From: RGIG3009 sp045590415
Lineage (GTDB): Bacteria; Bacillota; Clostridia; Oscillospirales; Acutalibacteraceae
Assembly: GCA_045590415.1 (NCBI GenBank)
Contig: JAZNRA010000194.1
Location: 1-9,801, forward strand
DNA: 9,801 nucleotides
Reading direction: 5' to 3'
Below are positions 1-6,696 of this stretch, in pieces. Under the pieces are notes generated by a model. It saw only the letters and a list, made by a program, of their open reading frames with translations, had not been told where the DNA came from and searched no databases. The position numbers and the translations under genes were made by a program. Numbering within the stretch: the stretch's first letter is position 1; the number at the start of each line of letters is the position of its first letter.

Positions 1-250
1 CTACGTACACCTTATCCCCCGCCTTGAGCGGTTTGGTGTGATCGAACGGGACAAAGCCCTTTGCTTGTGCAAGCTTGATCGCCTCGCTGACCGCTTCGCG
101 CTCGGTCTTGGCGCGGTCCAAAAACGTCTTGTAGTCCTTGCAATACGCGTCCGCTTGCTCCAGTTCGTCCTCGCTCAGCACGCGAAATGCGTTCTTCGGT
201 TGATAGCACAATTCTTCGCGCAGCAGCTCTGCCGCGGTTTTTTCTGCCAT
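1..250 (-). CDS. M18 family aminopeptidase, N-terminal part (gene continues beyond the left edge)
   Basis: The 83 codons from the ATG at 250 read MAEKTAAELLREELCYQPKN and go on through a segment with KTEREAVSEAIKLAQAKGF and PFDHTKPLKAGDKVYV. This resembles the start of clostridial M18 (aminopeptidase I) metallopeptidases, where the stretch up to KVYY/VNRGK precedes the first metal-binding motif. That family forms large cytosolic zinc aminopeptidases that trim N-terminal residues from peptides. None of the metal ligands or catalytic residues fall inside this fragment, so activity cannot be judged. The start is supported by an AGGAGG ribosome binding site at about 260-265, which overlaps the TAG stop of the transglycosylase gene (264-266). 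It is the last visible gene of the prfA operon. A longer open frame at 12-257 lies in a different frame and is not the gene. Confidence 0.82.
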   Translation of the reverse strand, partial: MAEKTAAELLREELCYQPKNAFRVLSEDELEQADAYCKDYKTFLDRAKTEREAVSEAIKLAQAKGFVPFDHTKPLKAGDKVYV

Positions 251-263
251 AATACAATTCCTC

Positions 264-839
264 CTATTCAATGCCGTAAAGCGTTTGGTAGCGTTCTTTT
301 GCGCTTAAGACGCGTTTGACATAGTTTGCGGTTTCCTCAAACGGAATATGCGTGAGCGTTTCGCCGTCTGCGGAATATGCCGGATCTTTAAGCCATTTTG
401 ATACGTTTCCGTTCCCTGCGTTGTATGCCGCGATCGCGGTTTCGGAATGTGTAAACAGATCGTGCAACACGTCCAATACTTTAGCACCGCAACGAATGTT
501 TACTTCCGGCTCGAAAATGCGGTCAAGCGGTTCGGGATCTTCGGGAAATTTGGTTTGGATCCACTCATAGGTGGGATCCATGAGTTGCATAAGTCCTTTG
601 GCACCTGCGCCCGATACTGCGTCCTCACGAAAATGACTTTCGGTATGAATCACCGCATAGATAAGTGAGGGCGGCAGGTCATATTCGTCGGCATAGGTCG
701 AGATAATCGATTCATATTTCAGCGGATACGCTGCTTTCAGAAAGGCGTCGTATGCATAATGCAACAACACACCGCCCACGGCGAGGACCGCAACAGCCGC
801 CAGAATGATAACGGCTGTTTTGATACGGTTTCGTTTCAT
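264..839 (-). CDS. Membrane-anchored SLT-type lytic transglycosylase
   Basis: This 191-residue protein has a short basic N-terminus (MKRNRIK) and one hydrophobic segment at about 8-27, which suggests an N-in signal anchor or uncleaved signal with the enzyme outside the membrane. The rest is a soluble lytic transglycosylase domain of the goose-lysozyme fold. ESHF places the catalytic glutamate at E67, followed by the GAKGLMQLM motif (79-87) and AIAAYNAGNGNV (135-146), the usual three signatures. Such enzymes cleave the MurNAc-GlcNAc bond of peptidoglycan, leaving 1,6-anhydro-MurNAc. There is no LysM or other wall-binding domain, so it is close to the minimal catalytic form. The ATG overlaps the coaE stop as ATGA (836-839), and an AGAGGG ribosome binding site (849-854) lies inside coaE, so its translation is probably coupled to coaE. 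Its role in growth, division or secretion cannot be told from the sequence. Confidence 0.9.
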   Translation of the reverse strand: MKRNRIKTAVIILAAVAVLAVGGVLLHYAYDAFLKAAYPLKYESIISTYADEYDLPPSLIYAVIHTESHFREDAVSGAGAKGLMQLMDPTYEWIQTKFPEDPEPLDRIFEPEVNIRCGAKVLDVLHDLFTHSETAIAAYNAGNGNVSKWLKDPAYSADGETLTHIPFEETANYVKRVLSAKERYQTLYGIE

Positions 840-1450
840 ACAGCCATGCCCTCTATCCTGTCACACAAGCTTCCTGCCGTTTTGCGCAGACTTTCAAGGT
901 CACCGCAATTGCACAGCACCTCAGTGACGCGTTTTTCATAATAGTCGTCGGAGGGTTGGGCACGCATACGGCGCTCTGCTTCTTCCGCCGTTAAGCGGTC
1001 ACGCGCCATAATGCGCGCTTTGCGCAGCGTCGGCACGGATATCACCGCCACTGTGTAGTGACAAAGGGCATCCGCGCCCGCCTGCAACAATAGCGGAGCA
1101 TCGATCACGGCGACCGCCTTGCCTTCACGTGCCGCCTCACGTATTTCACGCTTGATTTCACGAATCACCGCCGGATGCACGATGGCATTCAGCGCCTCGT
1201 TTTCCTCGGGCGAAGAAAACGCTTTTTCAGCCAGCCGCTTACGATTGAGGGTACCGTCTTCGTTTAGAATATCAACCGAAAACCGCTCGGTCAATGCTTT
1301 TAGTGCCGACTGCCCTTTTTCGACAACGCGGCGGGAAATCACGTCGGCATCGATCACCGCCCAGCATGACCGCTTTGCCATGATCCGCGCAACCTCACTT
1401 TTGCCGGCTCCGGTGGAGCCGGTCAAGCCCACGATAAACAACTCACCCAA
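836..1450 (-). CDS. coaE: Dephospho-CoA kinase
   Basis: CoaE phosphorylates the 3'-hydroxyl of dephospho-CoA with ATP, the last step of coenzyme A synthesis, in the cytosol. The 204-residue protein is of normal family length. It has a P-loop GSTGAGKS at 11-18, the substrate-site DAD at 34-36, a conserved HP at 92-93, DAPLLLQAG at 117-125 (family form D-x-PLLFE), and the lid-region RDRLTAEEAERRMRAQ at 150-165. The usual I-x-N-x-G near the C-terminus appears as LCNCGD (179-184). The start is TTG, not ATG: it lies 7 bases after a GAGGTG ribosome binding site (1458-1463) and puts the P-loop at the usual distance from the N-terminus. The gene overlaps the end of the Sua5 gene by 8 bases and the start of the transglycosylase by 4. 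The exact start is the only real uncertainty; a GTG at codon 7 is the main alternative. Confidence 0.95.
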   Translation of the reverse strand: MGELFIVGLTGSTGAGKSEVARIMAKRSCWAVIDADVISRRVVEKGQSALKALTERFSVDILNEDGTLNRKRLAEKAFSSPEENEALNAIVHPAVIREIKREIREAAREGKAVAVIDAPLLLQAGADALCHYTVAVISVPTLRKARIMARDRLTAEEAERRMRAQPSDDYYEKRVTEVLCNCGDLESLRKTAGSLCDRIEGMAV

Positions 1451-2459
1451 GCTCGATCACCTCAAATCCTGCCGCACGCAATAAGCGGTTATACACCGCG
1501 AGCCCGATACCGTCGGGAGAAGGACACGCGGTATAGGCAACGGTTGCGTGTTGCTCATCCAACAGACGCAATGCTTCAAAGAGTTGCTTTGCCTGCGCCG
1601 CGTGATCCGCACGCTTACCGTAGGTTAAAAACGGCACGGACAAGTCGGTTTCTTCGCCGTCAAAGCACAGTGCCATCACACCGTCCGCGGCATGTTCGTT
1701 AACATAGGCGGTATAGGCGGTAGGTGTTCCTTTTACCAGTACCACGCGCGCATTCGGCGCGTAATGCTTATATTTCATGCCGGGGGACGATACTGTTTGT
1801 CCCGCCTGCACCTCGTGTGTAACGGCGTCATCCACCTCAACTTCACCCACCACGCGGGCAAGCATTTCCACCGTGACCGCGCCGGGGCGCAGCACGCGCA
1901 CACGTTCCCCCGTAACGTCCACAACGGTGGATTCCACACCGACCTCGCAGGGACCGCCGTCCACCACCGCGGCAATACGGCCGTCCATATCCTCGGCAAC
2001 GCGTGCCGCTTCAGTAGGGCTCGGAATGCCCGAACGATTGGCGGAGGGAGCCGCCAGCGGGCAAGACAGTTCGATGATGCGTTTGGCAATCGGGTGTGAC
2101 GGCATCCTGACCGCCACGGTATCCAGCCCTGCGCTCACCTCGTTCGGGATGCAGGGGGCTTTTTTGAAGATCATGGTAAGCGGTCCCGGCCAAAATGCAT
2201 TCCCAAGCGCCACCGCCGCCGGCGGAACGTGAGCGACCAGTTTATCCAATTGCTCACGGCGAGCGATATGCACGATCAGCGGGTTGTCTGCCGGACGGCC
2301 TTTTGCCTTGAAAATATCCGCCACCGCGGCACCGTTCAGCGCGTCTGCCGCCAAGCCGTATACGGTTTCGGTCGGGATCGCGACCAGCTCACCGCATTTC
2401 AATAGATCTGCGGCAAGTTTGAGATCCGTTTCCCGATCCGTTAAATGCAAAGTTTGCAT
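1443..2459 (-). CDS. ywlC: L-threonylcarbamoyladenylate synthase, Sua5/YwlC type
   Basis: This enzyme makes threonylcarbamoyl-AMP from threonine, bicarbonate and ATP. The TsaB-TsaD-TsaE proteins then use it to form t6A37 on tRNAs that read ANN codons. The 338-residue protein is the long, two-domain Sua5 form rather than the short TsaC form. The YrdC domain (about 10-200) has IPTETVYGLAADA (28-40), FKAKGRPADNPLIVHI (50-65), PGPLTMI (91-97), the SANRSGIPSPTE segment (139-150) and GVESTVVDV (174-182). The linker SSPGMKYKHYAP (224-235) is typical of Sua5 and leads to a C-terminal Rossmann-like Sua5 domain. The ATG is 6 bases after the prfA stop, and its ribosome binding site AAGGA (2469-2473) overlaps the last prfA codons. 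Two translation-fidelity genes, prfA and this one, are therefore likely made together. Sua5 downstream of prfA is a common Firmicute arrangement. Confidence 0.95.
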   Translation of the reverse strand: MQTLHLTDRETDLKLAADLLKCGELVAIPTETVYGLAADALNGAAVADIFKAKGRPADNPLIVHIARREQLDKLVAHVPPAAVALGNAFWPGPLTMIFKKAPCIPNEVSAGLDTVAVRMPSHPIAKRIIELSCPLAAPSANRSGIPSPTEAARVAEDMDGRIAAVVDGGPCEVGVESTVVDVTGERVRVLRPGAVTVEMLARVVGEVEVDDAVTHEVQAGQTVSSPGMKYKHYAPNARVVLVKGTPTAYTAYVNEHAADGVMALCFDGEETDLSVPFLTYGKRADHAAQAKQLFEALRLLDEQHATVAYTACPSPDGIGLAVYNRLLRAAGFEVIELG

Positions 2460-2465
2460 ACGTCA

Positions 2466-3533
2466 TTATCCTTTTTGTAACTTCTCGGCGCGGTCGGCCG
2501 TAATCAGTGCATCGATAAGTTCGTCCAATGCACCGTCCATCACCGCGTCCAATTTATATAACGTCAAACCGATCCGATGATCGGTCACACGGCCCTGCGG
2601 GAAATTGTAGGTGCGGATACGCTCACTGCGATCACCCGTTCCCACCTGCGAACGGCGGTCAGCGGCGATTGCCGACTGCTGCTCCGCCTGCTTTTGCTCG
2701 AACAATCGCGCACGCAGGACCCGCATCGCCTTATCCTTGTTCTTGTACTGACTTCGTTCGTCCTGACATTCTACGACCGTACCTGTCGGGATATGCGTGA
2801 TACGGATGGCGGACTCCGTCTTGTTAATGTGCTGACCGCCCGCACCGCTGGAGCGATAGGTGTCGATCTGCAGATCGACGGGATTGATCTCGAGCTCCAC
2901 TTCCTCCGCTTCGGGCAACACCGCTACGGTTACGGTGGAGGTGTGGATACGTCCGCCCGCCTCGGTCTCCGGCACACGCTGAACGCGGTGGACGCCGCTT
3001 TCAAATTTTAAGCGGCTGTAGGCACCGTGACCCGTAACCATAAAACTGATTTCTTTATACCCGCCAAGTTCGGTTCCGTTTGCCCCCACCGTCTCGGTTT
3101 GATAACCGTTGGCGGTGGCATACAGTGTGTACATCCGATACAAGCTGTTAGCAAACAGCGCAGATTCTTCTCCACCTGCACCTGCACGGATCTCGACGAT
3201 CACGTTGCGATCGTCGTTCGGATCACGCGGCAACAATAAAATTTTGAGTTCCTCCGACAAGCGCTCCGCCGTGTGTCGGCTTTCCTGCAATTCTTCCTCC
3301 GCAAGTTCGCGCAGTTCGCGATCGATTCCCGGCGTTTCCAACAACGCTTTTGCTTCCCGCTCGGTTTCGCGTGCTTTGGCATACACACGGTAAGCTTCCA
3401 CGATGGGCTCGAGTTGTTTGCTCTCGCGCATCAGATCGCGGTACAGATCCGCCTGCGACGCTACCGCGGGATCACACAACCGCGCCATCATTTCTTCGTA
3501 ACGTTTTTCAACGTCTTTTAATCGGTCTAACAC
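2466..3533 (-). CDS. prfA: Peptide chain release factor 1
   Basis: RF1 recognises UAA and UAG in the ribosomal A site and triggers hydrolysis of the peptidyl-tRNA. The protein is 355 residues, the usual length. The stop-codon recognition tripeptide has the RF1 form P-x-T (PET, 188-190) within RVPETEAGGRIHTS, which rules out RF2 (SPF). The catalytic GGQ is at 232-234 in SSGAGGQHINKTESAIR. An acidic RAGAGGEESALFA stretch (116-128) is also typical. The start is GTG at 3533, 9 bases after AAGGA (3543-3547); the first in-frame ATG lies at codon 15 and would remove part of the N-terminal helical domain. It sits between the DUF951 gene (39 bases upstream) and the Sua5 gene (6 bases downstream). prmC, the GGQ methyltransferase often next to prfA, is not in this operon as far as it is visible. 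Confidence 0.97.
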   Translation of the reverse strand: MLDRLKDVEKRYEEMMARLCDPAVASQADLYRDLMRESKQLEPIVEAYRVYAKARETEREAKALLETPGIDRELRELAEEELQESRHTAERLSEELKILLLPRDPNDDRNVIVEIRAGAGGEESALFANSLYRMYTLYATANGYQTETVGANGTELGGYKEISFMVTGHGAYSRLKFESGVHRVQRVPETEAGGRIHTSTVTVAVLPEAEEVELEINPVDLQIDTYRSSGAGGQHINKTESAIRITHIPTGTVVECQDERSQYKNKDKAMRVLRARLFEQKQAEQQSAIAADRRSQVGTGDRSERIRTYNFPQGRVTDHRIGLTLYKLDAVMDGALDELIDALITADRAEKLQKG

Positions 3534-3572
3534 AGCTTTCCGTCCTTTCTCTTATGGCGTTGCTGTGCGCCG

Positions 3573-3755
3573 CTACTCCGCCCGCTCGACGTTGCGGACG
3601 TTCTTTTCGGCTTTCAGGCGGGGAATCATCATTTCGTGACCGCAGGTCTCACAGCGCAAACGGAAATCCATACCGATGCGCAAGACCGAAAAGGTTGCGC
3701 CACCGCAAGGGTGCGTTTTTTTCATGGTAAGTACGTCGCCGACACGAATATCCAT
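3573..3755 (-). CDS. DUF951 family small protein
   Basis: This is a 60-residue protein beginning MDIRVGDVLTMKKTHPCGGA. It matches the DUF951 family of short, uncharacterised Firmicute proteins (Bacillus subtilis YyzM is, to my recollection, a member). The shared features are the V-G-D-V segment, MKK-x-HPCG, a variable strand, F-R-L-R-C-x-x-C-G-H and MIPR. Cysteines C17, C35 and C38 with H40 could form a zinc-ribbon-like site, but this is inference. No enzymatic role is known to me. The ATG at 3755 follows GGTGA in an AAGGAAGGTGA stretch (3763-3773) by 7 bases. It is the first gene of the minus-strand operon and lies directly behind the promoter at 3786-3815. In related genomes it also sits near translation or cell-cycle genes, which suggests only a general housekeeping role. 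Confidence 0.88.
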   Translation of the reverse strand: MDIRVGDVLTMKKTHPCGGATFSVLRIGMDFRLRCETCGHEMMIPRLKAEKNVRNVERAE

Positions 3756-3785
3756 TCCGCCGTCACCTTCCTTTCATACAGAGTC

Positions 3786-3815
3786 AGTATACCATATGTT
3801 AACGGCATTACGCAA
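3786..3815 (-). promoter_or_regulatory. Probable sigma-A promoter of the DUF951-prfA operon
   Basis: On the minus strand, a TATACT -10 box (3786-3791) follows a TTGCGT -35 box (3810-3815; 3 of 6 consensus bases) with an 18-base spacer. Transcription would start near 3779 and give a leader of about 24 bases before the DUF951 start. The -10 box is good and the -35 box weak. No other promoter candidate is evident in the 149-base divergent gap for this direction. Confidence 0.6.
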
Positions 3816-3837
3816 GCGGTACTTACAAAAATTACAG

Positions 3838-3867
3838 TTGACAAACTTTAGTGCTCCTTGCTATACT
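3838..3867 (+). promoter_or_regulatory. Near-consensus sigma-A promoter of the COG2509 flavoprotein gene
   Basis: TTGACA (3838-3843, perfect -35) and TATACT (3862-3867, 5 of 6 for -10) are separated by 18 bases. Transcription would begin near 3874, leaving a leader of about 30 bases. It faces away from the DUF951 promoter, and the two -35 boxes are 22 bases apart. No clear operator dyad is visible between them beyond the short palindromes CATATG and GTTAAC (3793-3803), which lie within the minus-strand promoter spacer. Confidence 0.75.
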
Positions 3868-3890
3868 TTTTTCTTGGGAAACTCCATTTC

Positions 3891-3897
3891 AAGGAGG
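3891..3897 (+). promoter_or_regulatory. Strong ribosome binding site that fixes the flavoprotein start
   Basis: AAGGAGG is fully complementary to the 16S 3' end and stands 7 bases before the ATG at 3905. The open frame extends upstream to 3851, but that ATG lies between the -35 and -10 boxes of the promoter and would not be in the transcript. The start at 3905 is therefore preferred. Confidence 0.9.
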
Positions 3898-3904
3898 TTA
3901 CAAA

Positions 3905-5302
3905 ATGAAACGAGACGTTGTGATCGTCGGTGCCGGTCCTGCCGGTATTTTTACCGCGTTGGAGATGCTCCGCCGCGGCAGTAAACAAAAAATCATGATC
4001 GTGGAAAAAGGGCACGCGGTGGAAAACCGTCGTTGCCCCAAAGCAAAGGTCGGGCATTGTGTCAACTGCAAACCCTACTGTCATATTACCACCGGCTTTT
4101 CCGGTGCCGGTGCGTTTTCGGACGGTAAATTATCGTTAAGCTATGAGGTCGGCGGCGATCTGCCCTCTCTCATCGGCGAGGACGTGGCGCAGGATCTGAT
4201 CGATTACGCGGATAAGATCTATTTAGAGTTCGGTGCCGATACCCACGTTGAGGGGCTCGGCAACAGCGAAAAGGTAAAAGAGATCCGCACACGTGCGATC
4301 CAAGCGGGGCTGAAATTGGTGGATTGCCCCATCCGTCACATGGGAACGGAAAAAGCGCAGGGTATCTACCTTGCGATCGAGCAATACCTGCAGAACAACG
4401 GTGTGGAGATTCTGTTCGGTTACGAGTGCACCAACCTTTTACTCGACGGTAACGTCTGCCGCGGTGTCTGCATCAGCGACGGCAAGGCCGACCTGACCGT
4501 TGAAGCCGCACGCACCGTTATTGCGACCGGTCGCCGCGGTGCCGATTGGTTGGAAAAGATCTGTGCAGAGCATAATATTGCACATCAGCCCGGTACCGTT
4601 GACATCGGCGTGCGTGTAGAAGTGCGCAATGAGATCATGGAAACGGTCAACGAGACGTTGTATGAATCCAAGCTCATCGGGTATCCCCGTCCGTTTAAAA
4701 ACAAGGTGCGTACCTTCTGCCAGAATCCCGGCGGGTTTGTCAGCCAAGAAAATTATGACAACGATCTCGCCGTTGTCAACGGGCACTCTTACAAGGAACT
4801 CAAATCCAACAACACGAATCTCGCCATCTTATGCTCACACAATTTCAATCAGCCGTTTAACCAGCCGATCGAATACGCACAAAAAGTCGGTGAACTCACC
4901 AATATGTTGGGTGCGGGGCACATTTTGGTACAGCGCTTCGGTGATATTCTGGACGGCAAGCGCACCTGGCAAAAGGAACTCGCGCAATCCAACCTGCGTC
5001 CCACCCTGCCGGATGCGGTGGCAGGCGACATCACAGCCGCCATGCCGTACCGCGCGATGATCAATATCATCAATTTTATTCAGGCGGTGGATCACGTTGT
5101 GCCGGGCTTCGCTTCGTATGAAACGCTGCTCTATTCGCCGGAACTGAAATTCTACAGCAATCGCGTGCGCATGGATACCGATCTCAACACCAACGTGGAG
5201 GGGTTGCACTGCCTCGGCGATTCCAGCGGTTGGACCCGCGGTCTAATGATGGCTTCCGTCATGGGTGTGCTGATGGGTCGCAAAATCGTGGAAAAAGAAT
5301 AA
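3905..5302 (+). CDS. FAD-dependent oxidoreductase of the COG2509 family
   Basis: This 465-residue flavoprotein begins directly with an FAD/NAD(P)-binding dinucleotide fold: VVIVGAGPAGIFTALEM (5-21), with the acidic strand end VEKG at 33-36. It is followed by CPKAKVGHCVNCKPYC (44-59), with cysteines C44, C52, C55 and C59, and then GFSGAGAFSDGKLSL (64-78). This order matches the uncharacterised FAD-dependent dehydrogenases of COG2509. The second nucleotide-binding part has VIATGRRG (205-212). The C-terminal HCLGDSSGWTRGLMMASVMG (435-454) closes the FAD site in the usual way for this superfamily. No signal peptide or membrane segment is seen, so it is cytosolic. The substrate is unknown; the cysteines might bind a metal or an iron-sulfur cluster, or act in redox chemistry, but that is unproven. 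It has its own strong promoter, ribosome binding site and terminator, which implies a single-gene, well expressed unit. Confidence 0.9.
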   Translation: MKRDVVIVGAGPAGIFTALEMLRRGSKQKIMIVEKGHAVENRRCPKAKVGHCVNCKPYCHITTGFSGAGAFSDGKLSLSYEVGGDLPSLIGEDVAQDLIDYADKIYLEFGADTHVEGLGNSEKVKEIRTRAIQAGLKLVDCPIRHMGTEKAQGIYLAIEQYLQNNGVEILFGYECTNLLLDGNVCRGVCISDGKADLTVEAARTVIATGRRGADWLEKICAEHNIAHQPGTVDIGVRVEVRNEIMETVNETLYESKLIGYPRPFKNKVRTFCQNPGGFVSQENYDNDLAVVNGHSYKELKSNNTNLAILCSHNFNQPFNQPIEYAQKVGELTNMLGAGHILVQRFGDILDGKRTWQKELAQSNLRPTLPDAVAGDITAAMPYRAMINIINFIQAVDHVVPGFASYETLLYSPELKFYSNRVRMDTDLNTNVEGLHCLGDSSGWTRGLMMASVMGVLMGRKIVEKE

Positions 5303-5310
5303 ACTAACCT

Positions 5311-5341
5311 AAAAAGGGATGAGCGCGGCTCATCCCTTTTT
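5311..5341. terminator. Bidirectional hairpin terminator between convergent flavoprotein genes
   Basis: AAAAAGGGATGAGC (5311-5324) pairs perfectly with GCTCATCCCTTTTT (5328-5341) around the loop GCG. The A-tract on one side and T-tract on the other allow it to work in both directions. It lies 8 bases after the stop codon at 5300-5302. The right arm includes the TGA stop (5330-5332) and the last codons (Lys-Lys-Gly) of the convergent Rieske flavoprotein gene, so for that gene the hairpin starts inside the coding region. Confidence 0.9.
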
Positions 5342-6628
5342 GATATCTCCGGTTGCGGGACCGTTGCGCAGTTTTCCGTTTTCGGAAAACCGCGAGCCGT
5401 GGCAGGGGCAATCCCAACTGCGCTCCGCCGCGTTCCATTTCAGCGCACAGCCAAGGTGAGGGCAACGCGGTACGGTAGGTGTCACCATCGTTTTAAAGGT
5501 TTCACCCGCATTGACCGCAAGCTGACGATGCCATATCGTGCGGTCGGGGGCAAATACGGATGCCCACGGTTTTGGCTTTCCGATCAGTTCACCCGTTAAC
5601 AACAAAGAGGCGACCATCGCAGAGGTCATTCCCCATCCGTTAAAACCGGTTGCCACGTACAACTGCGGTGTATGCCTTCCATAGTGACCGATATAGGGTA
5701 TGCCGTCAAGCGACATACAGTCTTGCGTGGCAAAGCGAGCAGTAATTTCTGCACCGGGATAGTAATGCCGCACAAGTTGCTCTGTTGCTTTCCATCCCAA
5801 ACCGGGTTTGCCCGTACGGTGTCCTCCGCCGACAATCAGCAATTGATCCCCGCACTGTCTAATGGTAAGTCCGCTGTTGCTTGCTTCCCAATACATGCCT
5901 TCGATCGGTGGCGCTTGATCGACCACGGCTACGTACGAGCGGTGCTGATACAGTTTCAGAAAATATGCACCATGCCGATTAAGAAACGGAAAGTGCGTAG
6001 CAACAATAATTGATTTGGCAGTAATAGTCGTTCCGTTATCGGTGGTAGCGATACTGCCGCGGATCTCACGCACGCGGGTATGCTCGTAGATCGTTAACCC
6101 TTCTGTTAAACAGGCGAGCAATTTCAGCGGATGCATCTGCGCCTGGCGCGGGATGCGCAGTGCTCCCGCCACCGGAAACGGCAGCTCTACATCCTCAGCC
6201 CACTCTACGTGTGCGCCAATGGTGCGAAGCGTATCGTATTCGGTTTCCAACACCTCTCGGTGAATGCGTGAAAAGAGAAAGCCGTCACAGCTTTTAAGGT
6301 CAAACTCCCCCGCAATATCATGATACGCTTCCAGTGCTTCACGGTTGGCTTCGTAATATTGCCGCGCCGTACCCATACCGTACCGCGCCGCGACGGTATG
6401 ATAACAAGCACCGTGTTGCGTGGTGATCTTGGCGGTGGTTCTGCCCGTCACGCCACTGCCGATCGTGTCCGCCTCTGTCACGACGACATCCAGCCCTGCG
6501 CGTTTGAGATAATACGCGCACAAAAGTCCGGTAAGTCCGCCGCCGATCACCAACACATCGGCACGAATATCGTGTGTCATTGACGGAAAAGACGGCAGTT
6601 TTGCCGTGTTTATCCAAAAAGTTTCCAT
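5330..6628 (-). CDS. FAD-dependent oxidoreductase with C-terminal Rieske domain (YhfW-like)
   Basis: This 432-residue protein joins a D-amino-acid-oxidase-type FAD domain to a Rieske [2Fe-2S] domain. The FAD fold starts with VLVIGGGLTGLLCAYYLKRAG (25-45), then GSGVTGRTTAKITTQHG (57-73), typical of the YhfW group. LDGIPYIG (308-315) and ATGFNGWGMTSAMVAS (326-341) complete the FAD site. The Rieske motifs are CPHLGC (389-394) and CPCHGS (407-412). By analogy with known Rieske proteins, the cluster ligands would be C389, H391, C407 and H410, with C394 and C409 forming the stabilising disulfide. No signal peptide is present, so it is probably cytosolic. The substrate is unknown; an electron route between flavin and cluster is inferred. 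At 432 residues it is shorter than the roughly 500 I recall for YhfW. The ATG follows a GGAGG site by 7 bases; no clear promoter is seen in the 140 bases upstream. Confidence 0.9.
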   Translation of the reverse strand: METFWINTAKLPSFPSMTHDIRADVLVIGGGLTGLLCAYYLKRAGLDVVVTEADTIGSGVTGRTTAKITTQHGACYHTVAARYGMGTARQYYEANREALEAYHDIAGEFDLKSCDGFLFSRIHREVLETEYDTLRTIGAHVEWAEDVELPFPVAGALRIPRQAQMHPLKLLACLTEGLTIYEHTRVREIRGSIATTDNGTTITAKSIIVATHFPFLNRHGAYFLKLYQHRSYVAVVDQAPPIEGMYWEASNSGLTIRQCGDQLLIVGGGHRTGKPGLGWKATEQLVRHYYPGAEITARFATQDCMSLDGIPYIGHYGRHTPQLYVATGFNGWGMTSAMVASLLLTGELIGKPKPWASVFAPDRTIWHRQLAVNAGETFKTMVTPTVPRCPHLGCALKWNAAERSWDCPCHGSRFSENGKLRNGPATGDIKKG

Positions 6629-6660
6629 CCGATCGCCTCCACGGACAGTATGGGCGATTA

Positions 6661-6696
6661 TTCAAAAAATAAACCGCGTGGCAGTGCCACGCGGTT
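6661..6696 (-). terminator. Rho-independent terminator of the recR-smpB-coaX operon
   Basis: AACCGCGTGGC (6672-6682) and GCCACGCGGTT (6686-6696) form an 11-bp perfect, GC-rich stem with a 3-base loop. Read on the minus strand it is followed by a U-rich tail (complement of 6661-6671). It stands 72 bases after the stop of the S-component gene and separates that operon from the Rieske flavoprotein gene. The plus-strand side also has T-rich sequence, but no plus-strand gene approaches it from the left. I see nothing definite in the remaining gap bases (6697-6768). Confidence 0.88.

Noticed and set aside
12..257. Minus-strand 81-codon open frame
   Set aside because: It is out of frame with the recognisable M18 aminopeptidase N-terminus that starts at 250 with a good ribosome binding site; its Arg-rich, low-complexity product resembles no family I know.
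1404..1422. Perfect 8-bp hairpin with 3-base loop in coaE
   Set aside because: It coincides with the P-loop codons for GSTGAG, where repeated Gly/Ser/Thr codons naturally produce such symmetry; there is no T-run and it is inside a conserved coding motif.
3851..3904. Upstream extension of the COG2509 flavoprotein
   Set aside because: The ATG at 3851 lies between the -35 and -10 boxes and would not be transcribed from that promoter; the added residues do not belong to the FAD fold.
6629..6671. Promoter for the Rieske flavoprotein gene
   Set aside because: AATAAT and CATACT resemble -10 boxes on the minus strand, but neither has a -35 box at 16-18 bases, so I do not call one.
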